Source of the DNA: OMII01 sp947467385
GTDB lineage: Bacteria > Bdellovibrionota_C > UBA2361 > OMII01
NCBI GenBank assembly: GCA_044360075.1
Contig: JBIKLA010000003.1
Coordinates: 1-64,000 of the forward strand
Direction: 5' to 3'
DNA length: 64,000 nt
Shown here: positions 27,393-36,061 of the stretch, piece by piece
Numbering within the stretch: position 1 is the first letter of the stretch
Layout of the letters: every line of letters begins with the position of its first letter
The notes under the pieces: generated by a model
Told to the model about the DNA's origin: nothing
The model's database searches: none
The model's input: the letters and a program-made list of their open reading frames with translations, nothing else
Program-made: the position numbers and the translations under genes

Positions 27393-28115
27393 TTACTCCT
27401 TTCCGTCCGTCTCGGGAGCGTGCGGCGCAGCGGCACCCTCGCCCCCTTGCCCCTTTTCTGGTGAGGTACCAGCGCGGCTCTCGCCGGCGGCGCTCAAGGA
27501 GGCGCCGAGCTTGCGCGTGATATCCGCCAAAGATCCCTTGTGGGGGGCCAGAATCATAAGAGAGTAATCGACCGCCGACACATATGAGAAGGCGAGCGAC
27601 GCCACCAAAAGGTTGAGCCCCACGAATTGCCAGGTGAGGCGGAACCCCAAAACGTGAAACGAGTAGTCGTGCAGCAGCAGCGCCAGGATACTCACCATCT
27701 GCAGGAAGCTCTTGACCTTGCCGCCGCTCTTGGCGGCTACAACCGTGCCGTCCCGCGCCGCAAACGCCCTTAAGCCAGTTATCCAAAGCTCGCGCGCCAA
27801 GATAAGCACCACCATCCACCCCGGCACGAGGGAGCGGCACTCCTCATCGCGCAGGGCGACGAGCATCACGAGCGCAGCCATAACGAGGATCTTATCCGCC
27901 AGCGGATCAAAAAGCTTTCCGAAGTCAGTCACCGCCTTGTAGCGGCGCGCAAGCCACCCGTCGGCGTAATCGGTAATCGCCGCCAGCACAAAGATGACGG
28001 CAGCCACATTCAGTGAGTTGCGGGTGGGCTCGATCAGCACGACCACGAACACCGGGATTAGAATCAGCCGGAGGAAGGTGAGCCAGTTGGGGAGCTGCTT
28101 GTACCAATTACCCAT
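27393..28115 (-). CDS. pgsA: CDP-diacylglycerol--glycerol-3-phosphate 3-phosphatidyltransferase
   Basis: 240 residues. Makes phosphatidylglycerol phosphate, the committed step to phosphatidylglycerol. The CDP-alcohol phosphotransferase motif D..DG..AR........G...D...D is complete (Asp49, Asp52, Gly53, Ala56, Arg57, Gly66, Asp70, Asp74, in TDYADGWLARRY and FGKLFDPLADK). About five membrane helices precede an Ala/Gly/Glu-rich soluble tail of 45 residues. The start overlaps the end of the lytic transglycosylase gene by 8 bases, so the two are translationally coupled. Confidence 0.93.
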   Translation of the reverse strand: MGNWYKQLPNWLTFLRLILIPVFVVVLIEPTRNSLNVAAVIFVLAAITDYADGWLARRYKAVTDFGKLFDPLADKILVMAALVMLVALRDEECRSLVPGWMVVLILARELWITGLRAFAARDGTVVAAKSGGKVKSFLQMVSILALLLHDYSFHVLGFRLTWQFVGLNLLVASLAFSYVSAVDYSLMILAPHKGSLADITRKLGASLSAAGESRAGTSPEKGQGGEGAAAPHAPETDGKE

Positions 28116-28788
28116 TCAGGGTCGCACTATACTGCTTTTTGAGCGTCAGTACACGCCTCACGTACGCACGCGTCTCGGCGTAGGGCGGAATGCCGTTATA
28201 GCGGGTCACTGGAGTTTCGCCGGCGTTGTAGGCGGCGATCGCGTGGGCCTCATTCGGGAAGCGCTTGAGGAGCTGCGCCAGGTAGCGAGTGCCCGCCATG
28301 ATGTTCGAGGTCGGGGAGAATGGGTTTCGGAGCCCCAGCATGCGGCCGGTCTTCGGCATCAGCTGCATCAGCCCCTGGGCGCCCTTGGGCGAAACCGCAA
28401 AGGGATTAAAGGCCGACTCGGCATGTATGACAGCTTTGATCAGCGCCGGGTCTACCTGGTGCTCATCGGCAGCGGAATTGATGGCGGCGTTGTAAAGGTC
28501 GTGCGAGTACGTGGCGCGCCTCTTGCGGGATAGGCCCATCTTGATGAATCGTCCCTTGCTTCCCTCTGCTGTGAAGACCTCCACCCTCTCGCCGCCGGTC
28601 GGCTGGCGGTTAGTAAACCTTAACGTGCCATCGGCCTCGCGAATGACGTAGATGTGGGCCTGCTTGGAACCGGCCTCGGCGTTGGCCGGGAAGAGAGAGA
28701 GGATGCACGCGGCAAGCGCGCACAGCACACGGCGGCGGCTTTGTGCCCCTCGTATCTTTCCCCATGAATTTCGATTTTCGCTGCGCAC
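28108..28788 (-). CDS. Lytic transglycosylase (SLT domain)
   Basis: 226 residues with an N-terminal signal sequence (LCALAACILSLFPANAEAG). A short DUF4124-like region (IYVIREADGTLRFTNRQ) is followed by the SLT fold: AVIHAESAFNPFAVSPKGA with catalytic Glu124, GLMQLMPKTGRMLGL, then NIMAGTRYLAQLLKRF and AIAAYNAGETPV. It cleaves peptidoglycan glycan strands with 1,6-anhydro ring formation in the periplasm. It overlaps pgsA. Upstream lies a 600-base region with palindromes that probably contains its promoter. Confidence 0.9.
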   Translation of the reverse strand: MRSENRNSWGKIRGAQSRRRVLCALAACILSLFPANAEAGSKQAHIYVIREADGTLRFTNRQPTGGERVEVFTAEGSKGRFIKMGLSRKRRATYSHDLYNAAINSAADEHQVDPALIKAVIHAESAFNPFAVSPKGAQGLMQLMPKTGRMLGLRNPFSPTSNIMAGTRYLAQLLKRFPNEAHAIAAYNAGETPVTRYNGIPPYAETRAYVRRVLTLKKQYSATLNG

Positions 28789-28922
28789 AGGTAGTCTTGC
28801 TCCTGCTCGGTTAAACAGCTTTGGCTACTCGGGATATCCACATCACCCAAGGATTGAGATGCGTCCCTGGGACCACTGGCCCGCCTTTATTTTCCGGCAC
28901 CATCCGGGCGCCACCCGTAAGT

Positions 28923-28941
28923 GCTGGAGCGCCGCTCCAGC
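28923..28941. repeat. Perfect inverted repeat GCTGGAGC-GCC-GCTCCAGC
   Basis: An 8-bp stem with a 3-base loop, followed on the plus strand by an AT-rich stretch (CAAAATTTTCC) that is not a terminator U-run. Possible operator or factor-independent hairpin. Confidence 0.55.
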
Positions 28942-29095
28942 GGCAAAATTTTCCTGATTAATCGTCGTTTTTATGCGAAATTTTCGTGTAAACGGCGTGC
29001 GATTTCGGGACTGCCCGAGGGGCGCCATTGTGATCCCAGACGCCGGACTGAGGATATGAGCCAGATTTCACGGCTAAACCGTTGCAATTTGGAAC

Positions 29096-29110
29096 GTTTC
29101 AAGTTGAAAC
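29096..29110. promoter_or_regulatory. 15-bp palindrome, possible operator
   Basis: GTTTCAA-G-TTGAAAC is a perfect palindrome around one base, the form of a dimeric repressor site. It lies between the two divergent genes, about 275 bases before the plus-strand start. No cognate regulator is visible. Confidence 0.35.
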
Positions 29111-29384
29111 CACCGGCCGCAACGGTAAATATCTAGCGTTTTCGATGTATTAAGATCGGCGCACTTTTGGCGATCCGGGGCTTTTCGCCCCATGCTTGCC
29201 CAAAGTCACAAGCCGGGCTCCCGGATCTAGTGGATTTTGACACCACTTTGCCGGCTCTGCACGTTTCTCGTAATTCTCTTGATACAACGTCGTCGGCTCC
29301 CCGCCACACCGATTCCGATGGAACCCGGATGTTGACCACAAAGGACAGCAGCCAACATGAGGAGCGCTGTAGAGAGATAAAGCT

Positions 29385-29921
29385 ATGAGAAACCTGAAGC
29401 TATACTTCGAGTCAGGCCAGCTCATCCAGGTTATTTTCAAGGAGAGCAGCAGTGGCGAGGCGCGCCGCAGCATCCGCGGAAAGACGGGCGGAGCCTTTCG
29501 CACAGCCGGATCGTTCCAGTGGACATCAGCCGTCAAGGCGCTCGGGGTCCTGCTTGTGCAGACCGCATTCAATCCCCAGACCGACTCGATACAGGGCCAA
29601 GTAGGCTCGCTTGCCGCGAGCTTGGACTACGCCCTTTCGAAGCAGCCGATCTGGATAAGTGAGATGTTTGGGTGTGACCAGCAGGGCATCAGCTTCGCCC
29701 GGCGCCTCCTCCTTCGGACCAACCCCGAGCGCAAGCGCCCCGGGCCAGTCGTTATCTCCGTAAACCAGGTCTACATCCTCTCGTCTGACATTGAGGTGTA
29801 TGTGGACGGTCTCCGGTGCTCCGAGAGCGAGCTTGAGCAGCTGGTCGCGACGCTGCTCAACCTGCCCCGCACTCCGAGCGGCGCGCCGCAGGCTATCCCG
29901 GCCTGCGGGAGCGGCTTGTGA
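29385..29921 (+). CDS. Unknown protein
   Basis: 178 residues that I do not recognise. Start ATG follows GAGAGATAAAG. There is no signal peptide or membrane segment. The N-terminus alternates hydrophobic and polar residues (LKLYFESGQLIQVIFKE), suggesting a small beta domain; the middle has SLAASLDYALSKQP; a C-terminal segment (VVISVNQVYILSSDIEVYVDG) again looks like beta hairpins. It ends 7 bases from the convergent mqnD stop. No functional hint comes from the neighbours. Confidence 0.6.
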   Translation: MRNLKLYFESGQLIQVIFKESSSGEARRSIRGKTGGAFRTAGSFQWTSAVKALGVLLVQTAFNPQTDSIQGQVGSLAASLDYALSKQPIWISEMFGCDQQGISFARRLLLRTNPERKRPGPVVISVNQVYILSSDIEVYVDGLRCSESELEQLVATLLNLPRTPSGAPQAIPACGSGL

Positions 29922-29928
29922 TCAATTG

Positions 29929-30732
29929 CTAATTCGGACGGCGCCGCTCGCTTCGCACGAGACCACGGAATATCTCAAGCGCACGGCGCCCATCCTCCCC
30001 CAGGTCGGCGCTCCATTTGTTCACGTAGAGGTCAACGTGAGACCAGATAACGGCCTCGTCGAGCTCCTGCGCGTGCCGCCGCATGGTGGCGAGGGTCTCA
30101 GCGCGGTTGGCGAACGCATACTCAACCGAGTCTCGCACAAGCTTTCCAAACTCCTGCCGGGTCCCTTCAGCGATAGAGCGGGATGCCACGATACACCCAA
30201 GTGGTAGGGGCAGCCGAAACTCCTGTTCCCATCTCTCGCCAAGATCTGCAATTAGCTCGAGGCCGCGCTGCGCATACGTAAACCTCCCCTCATGAATCAC
30301 CACGCCATAGTCCGCCTCACCACGTTCAAGCGCGGGCATGATCTCTGAAAAAACCACATCTCGAGAGCGACGAGCTGAAGGAAAGTAACGCCGAAAGAGC
30401 ACCCCGGCAGTGGTCAGTGAGCCTGGAGTTAGAACTCTCGCCGCCGGCCCAAGCGCAGGTGCCCCGCGCCGCGCAAGCACGAGCGGCCCGACACCAAAGC
30501 CGAGCGCCGCTCCTGCCGGCAACACCTCATAACGCTCCTCAAGCGCCGCGGCGGCGTAGCAGCTCACCTTTGAGAACGATATCTCGCCCTCTGTCGCCCT
30601 GCGGTTGAGCTCCTGCACGTCGAGCAGCTCCACATCGAGCTCAAAGCCGCGCATGCCGAGGCGCCGCTCAAGGATAGCGTGAAACATGAAGGTATCGTTG
30701 GGACAGGGCGAGATTCCGAGAGTGTGGCGCAT
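29929..30732 (-). CDS. mqnD: 1,4-dihydroxy-6-naphthoate synthase (futalosine menaquinone pathway)
   Basis: 267 residues with a periplasmic-binding-protein-like fold. MqnD converts cyclic dehypoxanthine futalosine to 1,4-dihydroxy-6-naphthoate. Hallmarks are the start GISPCPNDTFMFHAIL, the DVQELNRRA segment, ISFSKVSCYAAAA, AGAALGFGVGPL, PGSLTTAGVL and DYGVVIHEGRFTY with the catalytic histidine, then the PLPLGCIVASR strand. Length is normal. The related MqnA has a different start and lacks the IHE.RFTY motif. Other genes of the route (ubiA/mqnP, ubiX, menG, mqnE) lie within the next 8 kb. Confidence 0.9.
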   Translation of the reverse strand: MRHTLGISPCPNDTFMFHAILERRLGMRGFELDVELLDVQELNRRATEGEISFSKVSCYAAAALEERYEVLPAGAALGFGVGPLVLARRGAPALGPAARVLTPGSLTTAGVLFRRYFPSARRSRDVVFSEIMPALERGEADYGVVIHEGRFTYAQRGLELIADLGERWEQEFRLPLPLGCIVASRSIAEGTRQEFGKLVRDSVEYAFANRAETLATMRRHAQELDEAVIWSHVDLYVNKWSADLGEDGRRALEIFRGLVRSERRRPN

Positions 30733-30791
30733 GTCGATTACGTGACGTTATAGCCGCTGCAGCGGGTGGTGTCACACCACTGCCGCTTACT

Positions 30792-32921
30792 TTATACGCC
30801 AAAGACCCTGCCGACCCAGTTTCGCACGCGCTGAAGGAGGTCCCGGTCGTGCCGCAGGGGATCGCTCTGCCGCATGCCGATGCCGCGCTTCACAACAAGG
30901 TGCGGAAGAGCGTCCTCAATCGTGTCCTCAATCGCCTGCTGAGTCCGAAGGGTCTTCGACGATGAGGTTAGGCGCAGGAGCGTGCTGACATCCTCCGTTG
31001 CCATGTAGCGAACGCCGTCGGCGGGAGTGACCAATGCTCCCCGCAGCAAGCCGAGAAACGACCGCTCTCCCCTGCTCACGTATACCCCCTCAACGCCGCC
31101 CGGACCGATCACGACAGAGTGGCTCATCCCCCACGCAAAGTCGGGCCCGTGCGATGAAAGCACGGAAAGGTTGATTCGGTCGCGCTCAATCGGCTCCACC
31201 CACCACGGAATCCGGCTTGCCGCTTGTGCGCTCTGTAAGGCTCCAGCCGCCAGCAGCTCCCGTTGCCACGATGCGGCAACGGAGTCGAGCCATGCGTACG
31301 CCCTCTTGAAGCGCGCGTCGGGCATAAGATCGGAGCGCAGTAACGCACCGGGAATCTCCTCAAGCACCTGCGGAACGAGGTGCGGCTGTGATTGGGCAGC
31401 TGAGAAGAGCCGCTCAAGCGTCTCACGGCGCTTGGCCGAGCGCCCCTCATCCAGCGGCAGTCCCACGTACAGGCTCCCCCCAAGAGCGTTGAAACAGCTT
31501 ACGCGCCCACTGAGGTCCTCGTCCAACGCAGCCTCAATCAGCCAGGTCGTCGCCGGAGTTGGGCCAACGAATTCTGCAGAGAAAAGGCTCTTGCCCAACA
31601 GATACGCCTCGATGCGGTCCGAGAGTGAGCTGCCGCGCGGAACCGCGCGCTCAAAGGGCGCCCCGCGCGTGACGCGAACATCCGGAGAGCTGCGCTGAAG
31701 GCCCTCAATCAGCGAGTTAATCGCGACGGGAAAATGCTCAGCCGAGTCCTTTGCCGTGGATACCACCTTTATTCCCGGAACGGTGCACACGCGCTCGACC
31801 ACCTGCATAAACTTGCCCCAGCCCGAGGCCACCATGAGTTGCTTGTGGAGCAGCTTCATGAGCCGATCGAAGCTTGGGGGAGCGCTGAGCTGGAGATGGT
31901 ACTCGGCTCCCGTCCCTGAGTAGCCGGCTAGCACTATCTGCCGCGCGAGAGCGCGCGAATCGCTGGCCTCCAGCCCGATCCAGGTGACGCGCCCCTCCAC
32001 AAGGCTCTTGGGCTTAAGGTTCTTGCCGTTCGGGGCAAGGGCCATCGCCACCGGCGTGCGCGAGGTATCGTCACCCCACAGCTCCTCGTCAGGGGCGGCC
32101 GCCATGAACTCATAGAGAAAGGGCTCCGCGTAAATCTCGCCCTTCGCTTCTAGCCGGATACGCTGGCGGCGCTCCAGCTCGTGCGCGATGTGGTGCAGCG
32201 ACACCGCCCACATGGCTCCGCGCGTGCCACGAAGGATAGAGACGTAGTCAAGGATTGCGCTGTTGGCAGTCTTGGCGGTGGCCGGATCTCCACGCTCGTC
32301 GAGGATCGGCCAGCGAATGTTGAGCGGCTCGGCGACTATCTCAGCCGACTCGACCTCGGTACCGTCCGTTGTGACGGTGAAGCTCGCCACGACGAGGTCG
32401 TTGCGAAACACTGAGATCGACTTGCGGGCCAGGCCCCGGACGAAATCAGCAAAAGAGGTTGTCACCGCAGCCATTACCTCAAAAGTTGGCTCAAGCTCGT
32501 CGCGAACCTGCGGCGCCGGCCGCGGCGGTTCTCCTCCGCTGACTGGCCGCTGCACAAGCTCCCCCTGCGCCCTGTTTTTTGCGAGCGCGGTTACCAAGAG
32601 CGCGATCGCCTCGCGGCGCGTGGCCTCCGAACCGTCAGGCTGGACGATCTGCTGCAACGTGCGCGGGGAGGTACGGTTCGCCTCAGGCAGGAGCGAGTCG
32701 AGGCAAAAGACCGGAGCCGCAGATAAGAGCTCAGGATGCTTGGTCTCGACGGTGAGCGAGACGAGCACTGGACCACGAGGCCCCTGCTCCTGGCGAAAGC
32801 GCAGGCGGTAGAGACGCTCCTCAAGAAGCACCTCTGGAGGCCGGGACGGCATTCGTACGGTGCCGTGGCGCTGAGGATCTTCCCCGTCCCTTTGTCCGCC
32901 CTGTGATTGACCTATGTCCAC
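30792..32921 (-). CDS. Unknown 709-residue protein
   Basis: Not recognised. The GTG start was kept; an ATG 69 bases further in is possible. There is no signal peptide or membrane segment. The sequence is mixed alpha/beta throughout with a Pro/Arg-rich N-terminal 40 residues. A notable segment is WAVSLHHIAHELERRQRI, with His and Glu residues that could bind metal but do not form a known protease motif. The C-terminus ends in a helical basic stretch (DLLQRVRNWVGRVFGV). It lies 59 bases upstream of mqnD on the same strand and may share its transcript. Codon use is like that of the neighbours, so it looks native. Confidence 0.65.
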   Translation of the reverse strand: MDIGQSQGGQRDGEDPQRHGTVRMPSRPPEVLLEERLYRLRFRQEQGPRGPVLVSLTVETKHPELLSAAPVFCLDSLLPEANRTSPRTLQQIVQPDGSEATRREAIALLVTALAKNRAQGELVQRPVSGGEPPRPAPQVRDELEPTFEVMAAVTTSFADFVRGLARKSISVFRNDLVVASFTVTTDGTEVESAEIVAEPLNIRWPILDERGDPATAKTANSAILDYVSILRGTRGAMWAVSLHHIAHELERRQRIRLEAKGEIYAEPFLYEFMAAAPDEELWGDDTSRTPVAMALAPNGKNLKPKSLVEGRVTWIGLEASDSRALARQIVLAGYSGTGAEYHLQLSAPPSFDRLMKLLHKQLMVASGWGKFMQVVERVCTVPGIKVVSTAKDSAEHFPVAINSLIEGLQRSSPDVRVTRGAPFERAVPRGSSLSDRIEAYLLGKSLFSAEFVGPTPATTWLIEAALDEDLSGRVSCFNALGGSLYVGLPLDEGRSAKRRETLERLFSAAQSQPHLVPQVLEEIPGALLRSDLMPDARFKRAYAWLDSVAASWQRELLAAGALQSAQAASRIPWWVEPIERDRINLSVLSSHGPDFAWGMSHSVVIGPGGVEGVYVSRGERSFLGLLRGALVTPADGVRYMATEDVSTLLRLTSSSKTLRTQQAIEDTIEDALPHLVVKRGIGMRQSDPLRHDRDLLQRVRNWVGRVFGV

Positions 32922-33168
32922 GAAACTTTCCTGTCGCTATTCAGGCGTGGGCTCCGCACCCAACCGGACGATACTACAGGGATGTGCCGTTTCAAAACAA
33001 CGGTCTGCCGCCTACCCCCTGTCGGCCGTAGTGCGTCCTCATATCTTTCAGGCATCTTCCGGCACTACCACCTGGCACAGGCTAAGCCTTCCGCACGATT
33101 CCCCCTATCCCGCACCCCCCTTCGGCGCTACACAAGGAAGACGGACAATCCGGAGAAGGAGCAGCCGA

Positions 33169-33423
33169 ATGGAACAGTACGTTTTAGTAGGCGAATTTGA
33201 CGACCAGCAAGCAGCAAGTCGTGCCTGCTCCCTGCTTGAGGACCGGGACGTGCCGGTCATGGTCGAGCACGCCCGGCGCCAAACGAATACCGGCGCACTA
33301 GCAATCTATAGGGTGCTGGTGCCGATAGAGCGCTCGCAGACAGCTCACCGTGCCCTCTCGGGCATTACTTCGTACCTGCGCGACCAAGCAGACTTCCCAC
33401 AGGACCGGCCACCGATCTTTTAG
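33169..33423 (+). CDS. Small DUF2007-like protein
   Basis: 84 residues starting at an ATG with AGAAGGAG upstream. A much longer frame upstream has no such site and reads through non-coding DNA. The start YVLVGEFDDQQAASRACSLLEDRDVPVMVE fits the small ferredoxin-like DUF2007 family (residues near A..L...GI.V). The role of the family is uncertain; a sensory or binding function has been suggested. The stop overlaps the convergent ubiA gene by 4 bases. Confidence 0.6.
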   Translation: MEQYVLVGEFDDQQAASRACSLLEDRDVPVMVEHARRQTNTGALAIYRVLVPIERSQTAHRALSGITSYLRDQADFPQDRPPIF

Positions 33424-34289
33424 GCCGCCCTCACAAGCGAATCCACAAGCACAGCAGCCAGGAGCTCAACGCTTGCAATGCCGTTGCGCACGAAAAAAAC
33501 CTGGTCGATGCATTCAATTCCCCTGCGTTGCACCGCCACGTGTTGGCTGAGCAGCACTACCCCAAAGATCGCTAGGCCGATCCAGTACGGTGACCCAAGA
33601 GAAAATTCGACGCCAAAGAGCGCAAGCGCCACCAGTGCGCCAAGGTGCAGCAGGAGGGCCAGTGCGCGCGAGCGCTGAAGCCCGAGCCGGGCCGGAATGC
33701 TAAAGAGCCCCTGCGCTTGGTCGAACTTGAGATCCTGGCAGCTGTAGAGGATGTCGAATCCTGCCACCCACGCGAGCACCCCGAGCATGAGTACCACCGG
33801 CCTCATCGACCACTCGCCAGTCATGGCGTACCACACACCGCCCGGAGCGCAGGCGAGCGCCAAGCCAAGCACGAAATGGCATGCCGTAGTGTAGCGCTTA
33901 AGGAGCGAGTACCCCAACAGGAGCGCGAGCACCACCGGTGCCAGCACAAAGCAGTGCCGCCCTAAGAGGGCTGCCCCGGCGAGAAACACCGCAGAGCTTC
34001 CCACCGTAAGCGCGAGCGCCTCGCCAGCGCCTACAACGCCGCGCGGGATCTCGCGCGCGGCTGTGCGCGGGTTCTTCGCGTCGATTTCACGGTCAATAAA
34101 GCGGTTGAAGCCCATCGCGGCAGTGCGCGCGGAAACAACGCACACGATCAGCAGCGCCGCCGTTTGGATATTTAAGGGGTGCGTGCGCGCAACCACTATC
34201 ATCATTATCACGGCAAACGGCAGGGCAAAAACTGAGTGAGAGAACTTGACGAGGGCTCCCCACGAGGCGATGCGACTGGCGAGTGCCAT
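33420..34289 (-). CDS. ubiA: UbiA-family prenyltransferase, probably menaquinone (MqnP-type)
   Basis: 289 residues, about eight membrane helices. The first aspartate-rich motif is FNRFIDREIDAKNPRT and the second is YSCQDLKFDQAQG, which bind the prenyl diphosphate through magnesium. It attaches a polyprenyl chain to an aromatic acid. In this setting (mqnD and mqnE near, ubiX adjacent) the substrate is probably the dihydroxynaphthoate of the futalosine pathway rather than 4-hydroxybenzoate. It starts 3 bases after the ubiX stop and is translated from the same message. Confidence 0.9.
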   Translation of the reverse strand: MALASRIASWGALVKFSHSVFALPFAVIMMIVVARTHPLNIQTAALLIVCVVSARTAAMGFNRFIDREIDAKNPRTAAREIPRGVVGAGEALALTVGSSAVFLAGAALLGRHCFVLAPVVLALLLGYSLLKRYTTACHFVLGLALACAPGGVWYAMTGEWSMRPVVLMLGVLAWVAGFDILYSCQDLKFDQAQGLFSIPARLGLQRSRALALLLHLGALVALALFGVEFSLGSPYWIGLAIFGVVLLSQHVAVQRRGIECIDQVFFVRNGIASVELLAAVLVDSLVRAA

Positions 34290-34292
34290 GAG

Positions 34293-34904
34293 CTAGTTCC
34301 GCGGCTCTTTCCAGCGTTGGCCCAGGGAGTGCTCAACCCCCATGCTGTCGAGGACCTTCATAACGAACTGGTCGACGAGCTCCTCTACCGAGGCGGGCCT
34401 GGTGTAGAAGCCAGGCATTGCGGGCACGATCGTGACACCGCAGCGACTGAGTGTTAGGAGATTCTGGAGGTGGATCTGAGAAAGCGGCGTCTCGCGCGGA
34501 ACGAGGATAAGCTTGCGGCCCTCTTTCATGGTGACGTCGGCAGCGCGATGCACCAGATGTGACGGGATTCCGTGCGCCAGCGCGCCAAGAGTCGCCATCG
34601 AGCACGGGATAACCACCATCCCAGTGGCGAGCATCGAGCCTGAGGCGATCCTGGCGCCGATGTCGCGCGAATTATAGAACGTCACATTGGGGGCCGCTGC
34701 GTTGAAGAGCTTCTCATAGCCCAGCGTCGCCGGGCTAATCGCAACTCCCTCCTCGTCGTTGAGGACCCGCAGCGCCGCATCAGAGAACACCGCGTGGACT
34801 TCCCCCACAAGCTGCGGCAGCACCTCAAGCAGGCGCAGCGCATACCGCACCCCGCTTGCTCCCGTCACTCCGATAATCCAGCGCTGGTTACTTGTTGCTG
34901 CCAT
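34293..34904 (-). CDS. ubiX: UbiX flavin prenyltransferase
   Basis: 203 residues. Makes prenylated FMN, the cofactor of UbiD-type decarboxylases. Motifs are IIGVTGASGVRYALRLLEVL at the start, IPCSMATLGALAHGI, the loop KLILVPRETPLSQIHLQNLL and AMPGFYTRPASVEELVDQFV. In futalosine menaquinone synthesis a UbiD-like enzyme (MqnL) decarboxylates the prenylated naphthoate with this cofactor. No ubiD homologue is in the window, so the partner must be elsewhere. It is directly upstream of ubiA, 3 bases apart. Confidence 0.92.
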   Translation of the reverse strand: MAATSNQRWIIGVTGASGVRYALRLLEVLPQLVGEVHAVFSDAALRVLNDEEGVAISPATLGYEKLFNAAAPNVTFYNSRDIGARIASGSMLATGMVVIPCSMATLGALAHGIPSHLVHRAADVTMKEGRKLILVPRETPLSQIHLQNLLTLSRCGVTIVPAMPGFYTRPASVEELVDQFVMKVLDSMGVEHSLGQRWKEPRN

Positions 34905-34987
34905 AACTTCTCAGGATGCCTCACTGTAGCACGAGGCCAGCTCCTGCTCCACGTCGCTAAGCGGCTGAAATAGGCCCTTTTTGCGCC

Positions 34988-35710
34988 CTACCCCGCCTTT
35001 CTGGCGACGTATATGAAGGCCACGCCGCCACATAAGGGCTGTGCATGCCCTGGAACCCAGCCCGCCTCGCGCAAAAGCGCCTCGAACCTCTCACCGCTTG
35101 GGAAGGCTGCTGAGGTCTTGGGAAGGTACTCGTATGCGCTGCGCTCGCCCGACACGAGCGCTCCGATGGCTGGTATCACCACGCGCGAGTACCAGCCAAA
35201 GAGCGCACCCCAGACACGGCTCTGCGGCTGCCCGAACTCAAGCACCGCCAGGGTTGCTCCAGACTTCGCAACACGGAGCGCCTCCTTGAGGGCGAGCACC
35301 CGGTTAGGCACGTTGCGGATTCCGTACGCTATCGAGATAGCATCGAAGGAGCTATCAGCGAATGGCAGCGCTTGCGCGTCTGCTTCAACCCAGTCGCAGT
35401 TCGGAAGATCCTTGAAGCGCCGCCGCGCAACAGAGAGCATCTGCGGCGAGATGTCGGCACCCACCACGCGAGCACAGCGTTTTACCAGCTGCGGAACGAG
35501 GGCTCCGGTGCCGGTGCAGAGATCGAGAAACGTTGCGTCCGGATCGCTCGGAAGGCGCGACACGAGCCTTCCCTCCCACACCCGGTGAAGCCCCAAGCTC
35601 AGGACACTGTTAAGCATGTCGTACGTCGGCGCGATGCGGTCGAACATCCTGCGTACCTCTTGGGCACTGGACGGCTGGTGGGCTGCTGTGAGGGGGGCTA
35701 CCGGTTCCAT
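34988..35710 (-). CDS. menG: Demethylmenaquinone methyltransferase (MenG/UbiE family)
   Basis: 240 residues from the ATG giving MEPVAPLTAAH; a longer frame adds 17 residues without better support. SAM-dependent methylation of demethylmenaquinone is the last step of the pathway. Family motifs are FDRIAPTYDMLNSVLSLGLH, VSRLPSDPDATFLDLCTGTGAL (SAM loop), EADAQALPFADSSFDAISIAYGIRNV, and LAVLEFGQPQSRVWGALFGWY. The position, 83 bases upstream of ubiX on the same strand, suggests menG-ubiX-ubiA is one operon reading away from the G-rich repeat block. Confidence 0.9.
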   Translation of the reverse strand: MEPVAPLTAAHQPSSAQEVRRMFDRIAPTYDMLNSVLSLGLHRVWEGRLVSRLPSDPDATFLDLCTGTGALVPQLVKRCARVVGADISPQMLSVARRRFKDLPNCDWVEADAQALPFADSSFDAISIAYGIRNVPNRVLALKEALRVAKSGATLAVLEFGQPQSRVWGALFGWYSRVVIPAIGALVSGERSAYEYLPKTSAAFPSGERFEALLREAGWVPGHAQPLCGGVAFIYVARKAG

Positions 35711-35831
35711 GAAGCTGCACAACGGGTATAACGTCTGAATGGGCGTCGACCACAGGGGCAAATCCCATCGATTTGTTTGATGTTCCTCAACTGTACCTGC
35801 CCTGTGGAGTGGTAAGCAACTCCCCCGGCCG

Positions 35832-35963
35832 CCCCTTTCCCCTTTTCCCTTCCCCTTTCCCCTCCCCGTAAACGTGAACGTGAACGGGGACGGGGACGGG
35901 TAGGTTTACGTTCACGTTCACGGGTATGGGGAGGGGAAGGGAAAGGGGAACGGGAAACAGGGA
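35832..35963. repeat. Hexanucleotide repeat block with G-quadruplex-forming tracts on both strands
   Basis: The block reads as six-base units. Pyrimidine units (35832-35867) come first, then GTAAAC, GTGAAC x2, GGGGAC x2, GGGTAG, GTTTAC, GTTCAC x2, GGGTAT and a run of GGGGAG/GGGAAG/GGAAAG/GGGAAC units to about 35957. GTGAACGTGAAC (35874-35885) and GTTCACGTTCAC (35910-35921) are inverted copies. The right side carries seven or more G-runs of three to four on the plus strand, the left side the same on the minus strand. The block lies between the divergent menG and membrane-protein/mqnE operons, where both promoters must be. The remaining bases from 35711 to 36061 show no gene. Confidence 0.8.
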
Positions 35964-36061
35964 TGAACAAGAAAACACCCAGCACAAGAAACTTTGTGGA
36001 CTAACTCCATCAATCTACCCACTTCCGGCGCCACCCCCCAAAAGGCTAGGATCGTGCTCGT

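Larger units (their letters stand above)
28789..29384. other. Divergent intergenic region with palindromes
   Basis: No gene is seen. The stretch separates the minus-strand transglycosylase from the plus-strand unknown gene. It contains a perfect 8-bp hairpin, a 15-bp palindrome and a GGGGC/GCCCC hairpin (about 29177-29191), and it is more AT-rich in the middle (around 28945-28990). It probably holds promoters for both directions. Confidence 0.5.
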
